Shown: piece by piece, positions 44,950-56,138 of the stretch | Layout of the letters: each line of letters opens with the position of its first letter | How positions within the stretch are numbered: position 1 is the first letter of the stretch | Assembly: GCA_000827205.1 (NCBI GenBank) | Contig: KN832578.1 | Coordinates: 92,937-156,936, forward strand | Length of the DNA: 64,000 nucleotides | DNA from: Plicaturopsis crispa FD-325 SS-3 | Lineage: Eukaryota; Basidiomycota; Agaricomycetes; Amylocorticiales; Amylocorticiaceae | Direction of reading: 5' to 3' | Notes under the pieces: generated by a model | The model's input: the letters and a program-made list of their open reading frames with translations, nothing else | What the model was told of the DNA's origin: nothing | Database searches by the model: none | Position numbers and translations under genes: made by a program

Positions 44950-47900
44950 ATGGACGTCGACGAAGATATGGTGGACGCAAGGACACCCTCATCCATCGTC
45001 GAGTCTAGCGCCCTATCGTGCTCAGAGCACGAACTAGAGATTCCTGATTTTGCGAAATCATGGGGGCGTGTTCGACGGCCTTCCCGACTACCGGAGGATT
45101 ACGACCTGCGCATCGACCGAGCGGCGATATTCATACTTGACGGTCCCTCTACCCATTACGAACGGTCAGTTCGAAATTCAAAAGGAGCCAGTCAGCAGCT
45201 AGTCGTCGCGAAACGTTGTGATAGCTGCAAAATATCTCACGCAGCGTGCTCGCGTAGGACCGGGGCAGAGAGCCCATGCAAGAAATGTCGCGGCTCTGGT
45301 CACAGATGCAAGACGACTGATCCTGGGTTTGACCCTCTTCCCAAGCTTCCGGTAAAGAGGAAGCGTATACCTTCAGTTGCTGGTGCTAGTCTCGAAACTC
45401 CATCTTCCGAGTCGACAACATCTCGTACAAGCCTCCGCCCCCGCGTGAAGCAGGAATCTCCTGCCGTCGTCCCTATCGCGCCAACAACAAAGCGCAAGCG
45501 CGCTGATATAGTGCATGAACCGTCGGAACCATCTTCTTCAGCTTCAGCCAAGGCCCCGAATGTCCGCCGCAAGGCGTCGATGCCTCGTGCTACAACGGAC
45601 ATGGTCTCGTCTTCCCAAGGCAAAGCCAAGAAACCAAGAACGTCAAAGATAAATGTACCACCAGTAGCAGTGCGTGCCGCCGCTGTAAAAACACCAGCTA
45701 CTAGGCGTACTGAACAAGGTGAATCACTGTATGTACTCTGTATTCGTACGGAAGATAATAATGTTGATGTTACAGTGGAGTCTGTCACCTGGCGTTTAGT
45801 TAAACCGCCCTCCAGCACCTCCGGACATGATCCTAGACCGCAACCTGCCGCCCTTGTCCATCCCAGCGTGTGGGCTAGTGTGCGTGATTTTTCCGACTAT
45901 CCTTTAAACGCGACTAACTCGTTTATAGAGTCGTGCCGAGCTGCTTGATGTTATTCCTGCTTTGTCCAAGAGTGTGAATGGTGTTGCATGGGAGCAGATG
46001 GAGACGCCCACCCTTATTCTGGATGACAGTACCGTGTGGCCGGAGGATTCCTGGACCGGAGGAGCGATTTGCCTGTCCATGTCAGCTTTTATTCTTACAT
46101 TCATCCGCCGTAACGCTCTTGCTAATATACCTGCCATTATAGGGTGAGAGACTTTGAATGCAACGGACCTCCGCCACCGCGTGCAGTCGAAGCTCCTGCT
46201 CCTGCGCCCCAGCGTACTCTCAAGGCTGCGGACGTCCAGGCACTTATCGCACACGTGGGCAAGCGTTATGCGGGCGTCACAGAGGATGTTCCAATGTTCG
46301 CGGATGTCGATGGCGGCAGTCGACCCGACGATGCTAAAGTGCTGGATTTCATCGCATGTGCCGACCGGCGAGCATCAGAGGCCATGCTCAATGTCGTTCC
46401 TCCGTCCATTGACGTAGAGTCTGCGCCCGCACGTCCTGACCCCTTATCTCGTGGCTCGGAGCATGAATCCCGGACGTCAGGCAGGGGCGCAGAGACGGGT
46501 ACTATGGACACTTTGGCACCTTTCCATCTTGACCAGGGACCGTGTAATGGTCCACTGCCGAGTTTCACCGAGTTCATGGAAATTTCCTGTCCCGACGACC
46601 TCAATGCGCCGGCCTCGGACGTTGCGTGCGACAACCTTTCGAGTAACGGACCTGCATCTTCCGTTATCCCGAGAAACTGGCAACAATCTGCCCTCTATGG
46701 CGTCGATTCTTATGGACCTGCGGGCGATGATGAACTGCGCCTGAATATGGACTCGACGCGTGAACCCCTTCCGCCCATTTACGACGAGTCTCCCTTCTGC
46801 CCAGTTCGTGTCCCTCCCAATGTTGTGGAACCGCCAGTGGCAGATCTCGCAGTAAAGCTGGAGAACCCGTCCTTTGCGCCTTTCCTTTATTCCTTCCACG
46901 GAGACGCACATGTGCTTCCGTCAGTCCATGCAGCTCACACAGAGGACGAACGCCCGAATTCAATGGTAGACGTTTCCTTTTGTCACGAAACTCCTATTGA
47001 CCCCATTGTGGACCTCCTCGAGGCTCCATCATCGCCATTGAGCTCCGTGACGACAATTGACGGCACAGAAATGGATATTGACGTCAAACCCCCCGTCTCG
47101 TTGTCTACTAGTCCAGCCACAACGCCCTCACCGGCGAGCAATCCCCCTGAAATCCAAGTTCTGCAGGATGCGCACGAAGCGGGAAGGCCAATCGTCATCG
47201 TCGTATCCAACACCTATCCCCTCACTCCATTCACGCTCCCTCCCAACTGTGCATACGCCTACCTCGGTTACTTCTTGGTCACAGACATCAAGGTTAGCAT
47301 ACACTGCTGCTCGTTTCCACTTGCAATCCTGATGTTGTACCCGCAGCGAGAGGATGTAGAACTCCCCTCCAAAAAACCCTCTGCCCGCCGTTCTACACAC
47401 GGTCGAGTCCGCTGGCGCATCTCTTTTGAATGGGTTGCAGGCGGAGAGTCCTTTCTCGAGGAGGCCACGCCAACCACAACTCCTTGGTGGTCCTCCAACG
47501 ATGACTCCACCACCGCACCGTCCTTTACACCTCATCGGCACATCGAGGAGCTCATGACGCGGTACGACAGCTTTTTGCCGCATGATATCGTTGACGGAGC
47601 CAACGGTCTTGCGGCGTACGACGGAGGCTGGTATTGCGCACAGTGCGGAAAACTGAATAGGCGGCTGTATTTCCGGCACTGCAGGTGCTCCAACTGTCAG
47701 GTACTTACTTTCGTCTCCTCGTTCTGTTCAATGCACAAGGCTGACGCAGTCGCAAGACGAATGCTAGCAATTCACGGGCAGATGCTTTGGAGGTTATTCG
47801 GGACACGCATCAGGCTGTACCGAACGTCATATCCACCAACGTATATCCTGGTTGCGTTTGTGAGTCGGTCGACGATTGGGCAGACGGTATGCGTACCTAC

Positions 47901-48785
47901 TCGTATACTATATGCAATGGCGCAGTCGTGAAGCATATCTTCACTGGCAATAACCCGAGTTTGCAGACGGAGGCCTCGGACCTGCTGGTCCAGATACAGT
48001 TGCAAGTGCTCCTCCGTTACCAGACAGACGGGGCGTGGGCTGCGACAGGTAAGGTTTTTTCCTGTTTATCGTTATATGGATGTTTATTGGCTTTGTGCAG
48101 GGTCGTACTTTGCACATATCGCAGGACAGGGCCAAGACGCAGTACCGTGGTCTGACGCACCTCAATGCCTATCACAGGCGCGCGAGTTCCTGTCCAGCCG
48201 TGGCTTGTACGGTGAACTCGAGACCTTTGATGTCAACAAGCTTGTTACTTTAGCCTGGAGTGGCTCTGCCGGAGGAAAAAAGGTTCGCTCTTCCTGACCA
48301 TGAACAAGTATGGTGGTACTGAGTATCTTGAAAAGGGCTCCGTGATCTATGCAAAGGCGTCTCCCGTGGCACTGCTTTGCCTTGGCACGGATACTACGTT
48401 CTCCCTCGTACCACGGTCTGGTTTCGGTGGCGATACCGTGGTGAGCGGGCGTTCGTCTGAGAACAAGAAATCCAGTCAGGGCGTAGGAAGCAGCGGCCAT
48501 GGACCGAAAGCGAAAGCCAGCACCGCATCGGGAGGGAAAACCAGCGAGGCGATTCGGGTCAACCTGGTACACGGGGATGTCCTTTTACTTCAGGGCGACG
48601 ACTTTGAGGTGAGCTGCTTCGGTGCCTCTTTGGAGGGGCGCAGTATGATGCTGACTATGCTACACAAGTACTCCCTAACACGGACGGGTACTGCGATGGG
48701 TGAGCATGTATCTTTACATTGATCTAATGCCCCGTGCTTAATCCCGTCCTTCCTTGCAGTTCTCATTGGGTCAGCTGCAACCTGA
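44950..48785 (+). CDS. Large Zn2Cys6-containing protein with C-terminal jelly-roll-like domain
   Basis: Starts MDVDEDMVDART. Residues about 97-120 hold a fungal binuclear zinc cluster, with CDSC, six residues, Cys, a ten-residue loop, then CKKC, six residues, Cys. A long Ser/Pro-rich basic and acidic region follows. A second zinc-ribbon-like site reads WYCAQCGKLN and HCRCSNC. The C-terminal domain has RTYSYTICNGAVVKHIFTG, FAHIAGQGQDAVPW, VNLVHGDVLLLQGDDFE and, after two splices, YSLTRTGTAMVLIGSAAT before the stop at 48783. That last block recalls AlkB-like 2OG oxygenases, but I do not see the full metal-binding set, so catalysis is unproven. The join near 46080-46143 is unclear: the frames differ there and an intron ending at 46142 fits best. 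It could be two genes. Confidence 0.55.
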
Positions 48786-49024
48786 ACTTGACTTCATTCG
48801 CGCACCAAGAGGTCTTTGAGTGCGGGGAAACGCGTTACGCAGTGCACGCCTTCCACTACTTACTTATACGTTCATTATTCTCGATGCGCCATATATATTC
48901 TAGAGAATCTATACCCATTTGAAGATTTAGCCCAGCTGTGCAGATATTGCCGCCCGTGAAATACGCGTCGGGTTGGTCGGTTGAGAAAGGAAAGCCAGTT
49001 GTTCCGGAGTCGTCTGCCTCTTCA

Positions 49025-51574
49025 ATGTCTTCCCCGACCTCCGCCAACGCGAGCTCGACTCCTGTAGATCCTCCTGCCAATGAGCCCTCTGACACGCAAA
49101 GCGAACCACAATGGGGTAGAGGTGCGTATGAAATAAATATGTGCTGTTCACCAGCAACTGAGATTCGACACAAGTCTTGATCTGCGGTGGCAGCGACTGG
49201 TACGGGCGGCGTTCGTTCTCCTTCCACTGCGCACTTTCTCTGAAGTTGACTCCTCGAATGTAGGCCGAAGCTTGGACGCAAAGAGAAAGGAGGAGCCGGC
49301 AAAGACGAAACGGACAACCCGTGAGTCCAATAGCGTCGAGAGTTGAGTTCGCGGAGACTAACGCTCGACCAGACACCCGGACCTCCTCGAGCCCCACATT
49401 CTCCGCTCTCTCAGCAACGTTCGCGCAACCTCGATACACACCTCGTGTGCAGGATGCTTCTTTATCGTTCTCGACATTGACGGGGCGGCATGGCTTTTCG
49501 GGCGAAACATTCCTCCTGCACTTGGCTCGCCAAAGGACGATGCCATCTGGGAAGACGCGCCGAAACACCTCACCGCTGAAGACCTCGGTGCGCCAGAGGG
49601 CACGAAGTTTGTCCACGCAGCGTGCGGGAGGAATCACGCATTGCTAGTTGGAAGTGGCGGAGAGGTGTGGACGGCAGGCGCGAACAACTTGGGGCAGGTG
49701 CGGTCGTGCGGTGCACCTCGAGAAGTCGCGTGTTGCTGACCGGACGACGACAGTGCGGGCACCCCACATGTGCAGAGATAACAGATTACAAGCTTGTGGG
49801 CGCGCCTTCGCATTCTGGAGACCCCGAACGCGTCGTGAAGGCTGCTGCTGGTGTTTCTTTCTCTCTCCTCCTGACAGAGTCGGGAAGAAGTAAGCTGCAG
49901 ATATTCACGGTGTCGGCGAGTACTGACGCGTGTACCAGTATACTCCTTTGGCAGTGGTCAGTCTGGACAGCTTGGGAATGGACGGACGGGTGAACATATC
50001 GTCACCGGCAACAAGACCGCGTTCGACGTGTATACAGATCCGAGTTGCGTGCATTACATTTAACGCGAAGGGCAAGCACTGATTTAGCTCTCACAGCTTT
50101 GGTTCGGGGACTTGAGGGCAAGACTATAGTTGATATTGCTTGTGGCCAACAACACAGTGTAGCCATAGATTCTACGGGGTGAGTATATCTGTTGGCTCCC
50201 AAAAATCAGCGAAAATGCTGAAGTCGTGCAGTGTTGTATATGTATGGGGCTACAATGGCTACTGTAGACTCGGGCTAGGTATGCTTCACCCTATATCTCG
50301 CAAAAGTAGGTCCTGAAAAGGCTATTTAGGCAATCAGGTGGATATCTTAGTGCCAAAGATTGTTCCTCAAGTACGTCCCTCGTCATGTTCCTGACCGGCT
50401 GTCGCTGACTGCTTAACGTTAACAGTTCGCGGGGCCGAATGAGGCTACCATGGGGCGCCTAATAACTGCGGGCCCATCCAACACAGTAGTTGTCGACAAA
50501 CAAGGCATGTACTGGATGGCGGGGAAGGTGCGAGCGCGGATATGTTTCCATCCATTTCTAGGACTCTATACTTATATAAACATCTTTAGTGGAAGAACAG
50601 TGGCGAAGGTATGCTCAGCTTCATATAGCAAAGATGGCCGCTCAAGATTGAAATGGGTAGGTTCCGGTGGGTCGCCGTACTCGTCGTTCCGATTCATGCA
50701 GGACATCATGTGCGTTTCCCCTCCTCTCCTCTTTTCCGGCAATAGCTCAGATCCTGGTGCGCGCAGGGCCTGCAAGATCGATGCTGTAAGCTGTGGTGGT
50801 GTCACGCACTGGGCACTTACTCCTGACGACGATGGGAGTGTCATGACGGTGGCCTGGGGCCAAAACGCACATAACGGTATTTGCCCTCTCGGTCAAACGA
50901 CATCCTGATCACTAACGCTGCACTAGGCGAGTTGGGTCTTGGACCTACGGAGGCGAAGAGCGCGACCAAGCCCATCCGGCACCTCCCACTCATCGGGATT
51001 GACGTCTTGGCGTGTGTATATCCTCACTTACTACGTAGCACCGAACTCATCCTTGTCGGACGAACAGGATCGCGGCCGGCCAGAATACAACTTTGTTCTT
51101 AGCAAGACCCAACGAAAAGCTGTCCGATTTGCCACGGCACCCTGTGGAGGTTGACGCGCCTGCTTTCTGCGTCGAGTGTGGAAAGGACAACGGCGACGAG
51201 GACAGTCCTCTGCAGTGTGATAAAGTGCGTGTGTCCCGTCGAACAGCTCGCCATCGTGATAATCCTTAAATACATCAAATCAATCTAGTGTGACCACCCG
51301 TACCACCTAGCGTGTCTCTCCCCACCCCTCCCCGCCGTCCCGGACGGCGAGTGGTTCTGCCCCAGCTGTATGGCAGAGGCAGCAGCTAGGCCGAAGAAGG
51401 CCAAGAAGGCCAAAGGCGGTAACGCGAAAGCGGCGGCGTCTGCGCCCGAAGCTAAGAGCGGGACGAAGAGAAAGGCCGCGCCGAAAGCGAAGGCGAGCGG
51501 TGAGTTTGTCCTCGTCGATACTATCGTACTATTTACTCACAAACCTATCCGCAGAGACCAAACGCAGAAAATAG
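49025..51574 (+). CDS. RCC1-repeat protein with C-terminal PHD finger
   Basis: Starts at the ATG at 49025 ([13 protein letters not shown]). Splicing gives [17 protein letters not shown], then [15 protein letters not shown] and [19 protein letters not shown]1-type repeats follow: [15 protein letters not shown] with [74 protein letters not shown] and later [16 protein letters not shown]. Near the end, [24 protein letters not shown] and WFCPSCM form a Cys4-His-Cys3 PHD finger. It closes with a basic KRKAAPKAK and ETKRRK tail, probably a nuclear signal, and a stop at 51572. The beta-propeller plus PHD design suggests a chromatin reader or an RCC1-like nuclear factor. It is not the core RCC1 exchange factor, which lacks a PHD finger. 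Confidence 0.82.
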
Positions 51575-52039
51575 CAGTATCGCGGGCAATAACGCCCTGG
51601 CCATGTTCCTCCCCTCAACTCCTTTCTCCTTCCCTCCATTTCGGACTCGCAAGTGTAATTATTCGTTTCCTTGGGCCCACTGTATCGCAAAAAACTTCCA
51701 CATACATTTCCTCTTCGTTTTTTACAATACTTTATAACCTACCTACCTCATGTTAAATCGCTCTCGGTGTTCGGTATTGGTAATGAAACCTCGGCCTTCC
51801 CCATTCTATACATGCACACGGGCGTTACAGTACATTGCATTCGTGAGTGAGTGATGACAGAAGCTTGAAACTTGAAACAAACGGATTACATGGGTATGGG
51901 AAACAGCAGTAGAGCGTACAACATGACCGATCAGCACACGGGATTACACAACACAACACACCAAGCTCATGCATCATGAGCCCTCGTCTTCGTCGTAGCA
52001 GATCTTCGTCGCACCAAATCTTCGCAGCAGATCACCACA
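51575..52039. other. Convergent 3' region of RCC1-PHD gene and ATG7
   Basis: 465 bp between two converging genes. It contains AT-rich stretches (for example near 51715-51760) suited to polyadenylation of the plus-strand gene. No exon is seen. Confidence 0.5.
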
Positions 52040-55000
52040 TCACATCTCATCATCATCCTCATCCCAATCGACGCTCTCCAGCGCGGCCTCGCCCTCGTCG
52101 TACAGCTTGTCCAGGCCCGTCAGCCGCTCGAGGAACTTGACGTCGTTGAACGCCTGCTCTAGCATCGTCCATCCTTGCGTTTCGTATGCGCGTAGGACCT
52201 ACATGCACAAATAATCAGCACAAGCACACAAATGATCCACGCGTCAGTCGGAACAATAAATAATACGCCGAGGAGCACGCAGGGAAGGACGCAAGGGAAG
52301 AACAACACGCAGGGAAGCAAGGGAGGAAGGGACGCACCGTCTCCGAACACCCCGTACACCTATCATACGCCGCGCCCCTAATGTGCATATTCCGGAACTG
52401 CGCCAGGAAGCCGCGCAGCTGGTGCGGCACGAGGCCGAGCACGCTCCCGCTCGTGCTCGGGTCCGCTACCTCTGCGCCTGTTTGGGGAGGGGGGGCGGGG
52501 GCGTGCAGCCTTGTAGTGGTTTGTTAGTTATTGTGGGGAAGGAGAGGGAGGAGGGAGAAGAGGCAGGGAGAAAGGGAGGAAGGAAGGGAAAGGAGGGGAA
52601 AGGACGCACCCGTCAGGATGCTGCAAGAGCGAGACGAGCAGCTCGACGGCCGTGGACGCCGCGATGGACGCGAGCCCGGGGCGGGTGACGGTGCACATCT
52701 GGTCGAGGGTGCGGTCTGTTAGGCTCTGCGATGCACGATACCATTTTTCCCGTCAGTGTCAGTCGTTAACGCCGTAGTCAGTCATAAACGCGTGAACATG
52801 TCAAAGGAGGCGGGGCAAGGGGAAAAGGGGAAAAGGAGAAAAGGAAAACGAGGAACGGCACTTACATCAGAAGGCGCAACGATATCATTACAATAATAGC
52901 ACCCCAGCCTCTCCTCCGGCGCTTTCGAAGTCGAGGCGCGCGCACCGTGCCGCATGACGAGGAATGTGTCGAATCCGAGGGCGGCGTTCATCACGATCTA
53001 TATCCCCACCATAATCAGCATTGCCCACAACACGACAGGTTGAGTAGTAGGGTAAAGAAGTGAAATGAAGGACAGAAACGCACCTTCCCCCTCGCCGCCC
53101 CCACAACCGTCGGCAACCACCGACTCTCCCTTGAGTCCATCAGCGTAAACACCACATCGTGCTCCCCGACCAGCTTTTCGAGCCGCGCTACGTCCTGCTG
53201 CACTTGCGCGGTGGAGGGGGAGGGGATGGGGTGGCCGGGCATGGGGATGGAGAGGGTGTGGCCTGTTGCGTTCTGCGTGCATTTGTTAGTCGTTGTTGGA
53301 AGGAAGGGATGGATGGGGGGATGGGGGAAGAAAGGTAGGAGGGGGACAAGAGAGGGAAAAAGGAGGGAAAGAATGAGGGAATAATGAGGCAAAAACGCAC
53401 CACCCCCGGAAAGATCCTCCTCAACCTCTCCGCCGCGCACTCCGCCTTCGGCTTCCCGCCATTGAGACAGTCCTCGAACTCGAAGAGCGGCTGGCGCACG
53501 GGGTTGGAGAAGGAGACGCGCGCGGAGTCGACGAGCGTTATTGTGCGCACGCCCCAGCCCTGTTGTGGCGTCGGTGTTAGCTTCGGGTACAGTTCGCGTA
53601 TAGTACAGTAAAGTAGGAAGGGCAGGGGAAGAGGGGAGGGACATGGGAAGGAAGGGGAGGAGGGAAGGACAGGGAGGGGATAGGGAGAAGGGACGCACCA
53701 TCAACGTACGCGCCACATAACACCCGAGCGTGCCCGCGCCGAGGAGCAGGCAGCGCGTGCCCGCGACCTTGTCGAGGTCGAGCTCGGGCAGGATCCGCCA
53801 GCGCATGAGTTTCAGGTTTAGGTCGACTGCTTGGTCTGCGAGTCTGTGCAAGGGTCGTCAGTGGGCTGTGGCCATACGAATATGCGGAAGGGAGAGGTAG
53901 ATGCGAAAGGAAACGCGAAAGGGAAACGCGAAGGGCCAACGCGAAAAGCTGACGCGAAGGCAGACGCGAAAAGCGAACGCGAAAGCAAACACGAAAAGCG
54001 AACACGAAATGCAAAAGTGAAGGTAAACGCGAAAAGCAAGACGCGAAGGGTAAACGCGAAAAGCAAACGCGAAAGGCAAACGCGGACGCCACACACGCGA
54101 AACAAGAACGCAAAACACGAACGCACCGTGCAGGATCCATCATCGGCGCGAGGTCCGCAACGCGCGGGCCCAGCTTACCCTGCACGTTCTTCTCCCACCC
54201 CACCGCCGCCGGTCTTCCCTCTTGCTCTCCCTCCTTCCCCTTTTCTCCTACCTCTAGCACACCAAACCGACTTTTCCAGCTCTTCGTACCTGCGGGTAAT
54301 TCCGTGTCGCGCCACGCCAGAACGCGGAGTGTGGTGGTTGAGGATGGGTGGAGAGCGCGGAGGTAGGCGAGGAGGTTGCGGAGGGGCCAGCCGGGGTTGT
54401 CGGGGAGGGCGGAGGGGTCGAGGAAGGCGATCGTTTGCTGGGTGGGTGGGTGGTTAGTCTGGTGTATGCAATGAAGTGTATGCAAGGAAGGACGTGGATG
54501 TAGGGTTGGAAGAGAGATGGGAGGGGCTTACGGAGGAGGGGGGCACGTTCGCGAAGAAGGTGTCGTAGTCGCTGACGGGGGCGATGTGCACGCTTTCACC
54601 AGACGTCTTGACGAGGAAATACGGCTGCGGGTGTTGGTGCACTTTGCCGTGGATCGCTTTGAGCTACTCGGGCCCGGGTTATTGTCATTTGTAAGCAGAT
54701 AAAACGAAAACGACGCACGACATCGTTAGAGAGTACGTCGCCCGCATTCTTCCACCCGTCTGTAATCTCCCAAGCAGGCTTTGCGACGAGTGCGGGGAAA
54801 GCGAACCAGTAGTAGTACTTGTATTTCTTCAGATCGGCATACGTGATCAGCAGGAACCGGTTCAGAGTGGCGGGGTCACGCCGCGCGAGGACGTTGTCCC
54901 AGATCTACGCGATTGATTGGTCAGACGCGATGAGCATGACGCGGACACGGTAGGCGGACAAGCACCTCGTCTGCGGCCTTGTTGAAGAGGGCGGTCTTGT

Positions 55001-55350
55001 CTGCGGCTTTGAACTCTTCGATCGTGTTGAAGTTCTTGAACGTGCCCGTTGCAGCGACCGAGTGGCTCGGCGGTCTGCTATGCGTTTCACCGCTGCTCTA
55101 ACGTTAAGAGAAATGAGAATGCTCACTGGACGGACGCGTCGAAAGCGTCCGCGCCGACGGCGAGGTTGCAGCTGAGCGGGATCTCCTGGCCCGTCTCGCG
55201 ATCGGTGACCGATCTGCCCGCCGTGTAACTCGCTGTGATCGGCAGGCTCTCGTCGGACAGCCGCAGCACGTCGATCTTCAGGTTCGTCAGCGCATGCCAG
55301 AACCCAGCCTCCACCAGCGACGAGAACGGCGCGAACTGGACTATTGGCAT
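52040..55350 (-). CDS. ATG7: Autophagy E1-like activating enzyme Atg7
   Basis: Starts at the ATG at 55350 ([18 protein letters not shown]) and ends DEDDDEM. The N-terminal Atg7 domain is followed by [19 protein letters not shown]. The adenylation domain has [38 protein letters not shown] and [13 protein letters not shown]. The catalytic block is [14 protein letters not shown], then [13 protein letters not shown] with the active-site Cys. The C-terminal tail binds Atg3 and Atg10 in the known family. Atg7 activates Atg8 and Atg12 for lipid and protein conjugation in autophagy. Introns are much longer than elsewhere in the window, about 85-285 bp. Most start GTGCGT or similar and carry long pyrimidine runs on the coding strand; one holds a tandem repeat. 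The coding frame joins across them, so the gene looks intact. Confidence 0.95.
53844..54126 (-). repeat. Tandem repeat filling an ATG7 intron
   Basis: A 283-bp intron made largely of imperfect copies of a roughly 12-bp unit like AACGCGAAAAGC on the plus strand, about 20 copies. The intron borders are GT and AG on the coding strand, and splicing restores the Atg7 motif [12 protein letters not shown]. Confidence 0.85.
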
Positions 55351-55657
55351 CGCGTAGCGCCTGAGGCCTGAGTATAGGTATAGTAAAAGGTACAACGAGC
55401 GCTAAGATTGAACAGCAGAAACGCAGAATCGCAATTTACGGAGAGCAGGAGGAGCAAAAGCCACTGATGGATCCGATTTTGGAAATTATTTTGGAAGCCT
55501 TGCCGTCGTCGCACCTTGTATTTTGCAACCGCCATCTTTGCCGTGTAACAACTTGTAGGCGTCCGTTCACCTTTTTTTTTTTTTAAACCCGTCACAGACT
55601 CCGTTGCCCCGTCACACAGCTTAGTATATAGCCTAGAGCCCCTCGCAGCCAAAAAAA
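55351..55657. promoter_or_regulatory. Divergent promoter region of ATG7 and the 65-residue gene
   Basis: 307 bp between outward-facing start codons. A run of about 13 T lies near 55570-55584. A TATA-like TATATAG lies about 35 bp upstream of the plus-strand ATG at 55658. Confidence 0.45.
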
Positions 55658-55855
55658 ATGGACGTAGCTATCGACGCCCCGGTCCGCCTCCAGGCCACCT
55701 CCTCCACGCCCATCTCGTCCAAGGCCGCACAGTCGCGCGTCGAGCACTTTCTAGCGCACTTTGGGGCGCGGTGCACACCGTCGAACGCCATCACGGTCCA
55801 GCTGAGGAAGCTGCGCGATTCGCTGCAGGAAGAACAACAACAACTGAAGCGCTGA
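55658..55855 (+). CDS. Small conserved-looking protein, 65 residues
   Basis: An uninterrupted ORF starting MDVAIDAPVRLQATS and ending QQQLKR. It has an alpha-helical, charged C-terminal half (VTVQLRKLRDSLQEEQQQ) that could form a short coiled coil, and no signal peptide or membrane span. An A-rich leader precedes the ATG and a TATA-like site lies about 35 bp upstream, which supports a real gene. I do not recognise the family. It shares a divergent promoter with ATG7. Confidence 0.6.
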   Translation: MDVAIDAPVRLQATSSTPISSKAAQSRVEHFLAHFGARCTPSNAITVQLRKLRDSLQEEQQQLKR

Positions 55856-56138
55856 GAAGCCACGGTGCTGCCTGGTGCGTTCTATCAACTGCTCACTGAC
55901 AGGGTGGCTGATGTGCGGATGCAAATGCTTTGCTCAGACTCTAGGTCTCGTCGCTCAAATCACTCCGTCACCCTGCATCCATCTTTCCGTAGCCATTACG
56001 TCTCCCTCCATAGTCCACGGGGTGGCCGCGAGGACGTCCTCCTTCATCGATATATAACCCCAGGACCCGCCCAAAAGTACCACCACAGCACACCAACTAA
56101 CCAAAAAAACACCTTACAGTACTTACTTACAAGCCAGT

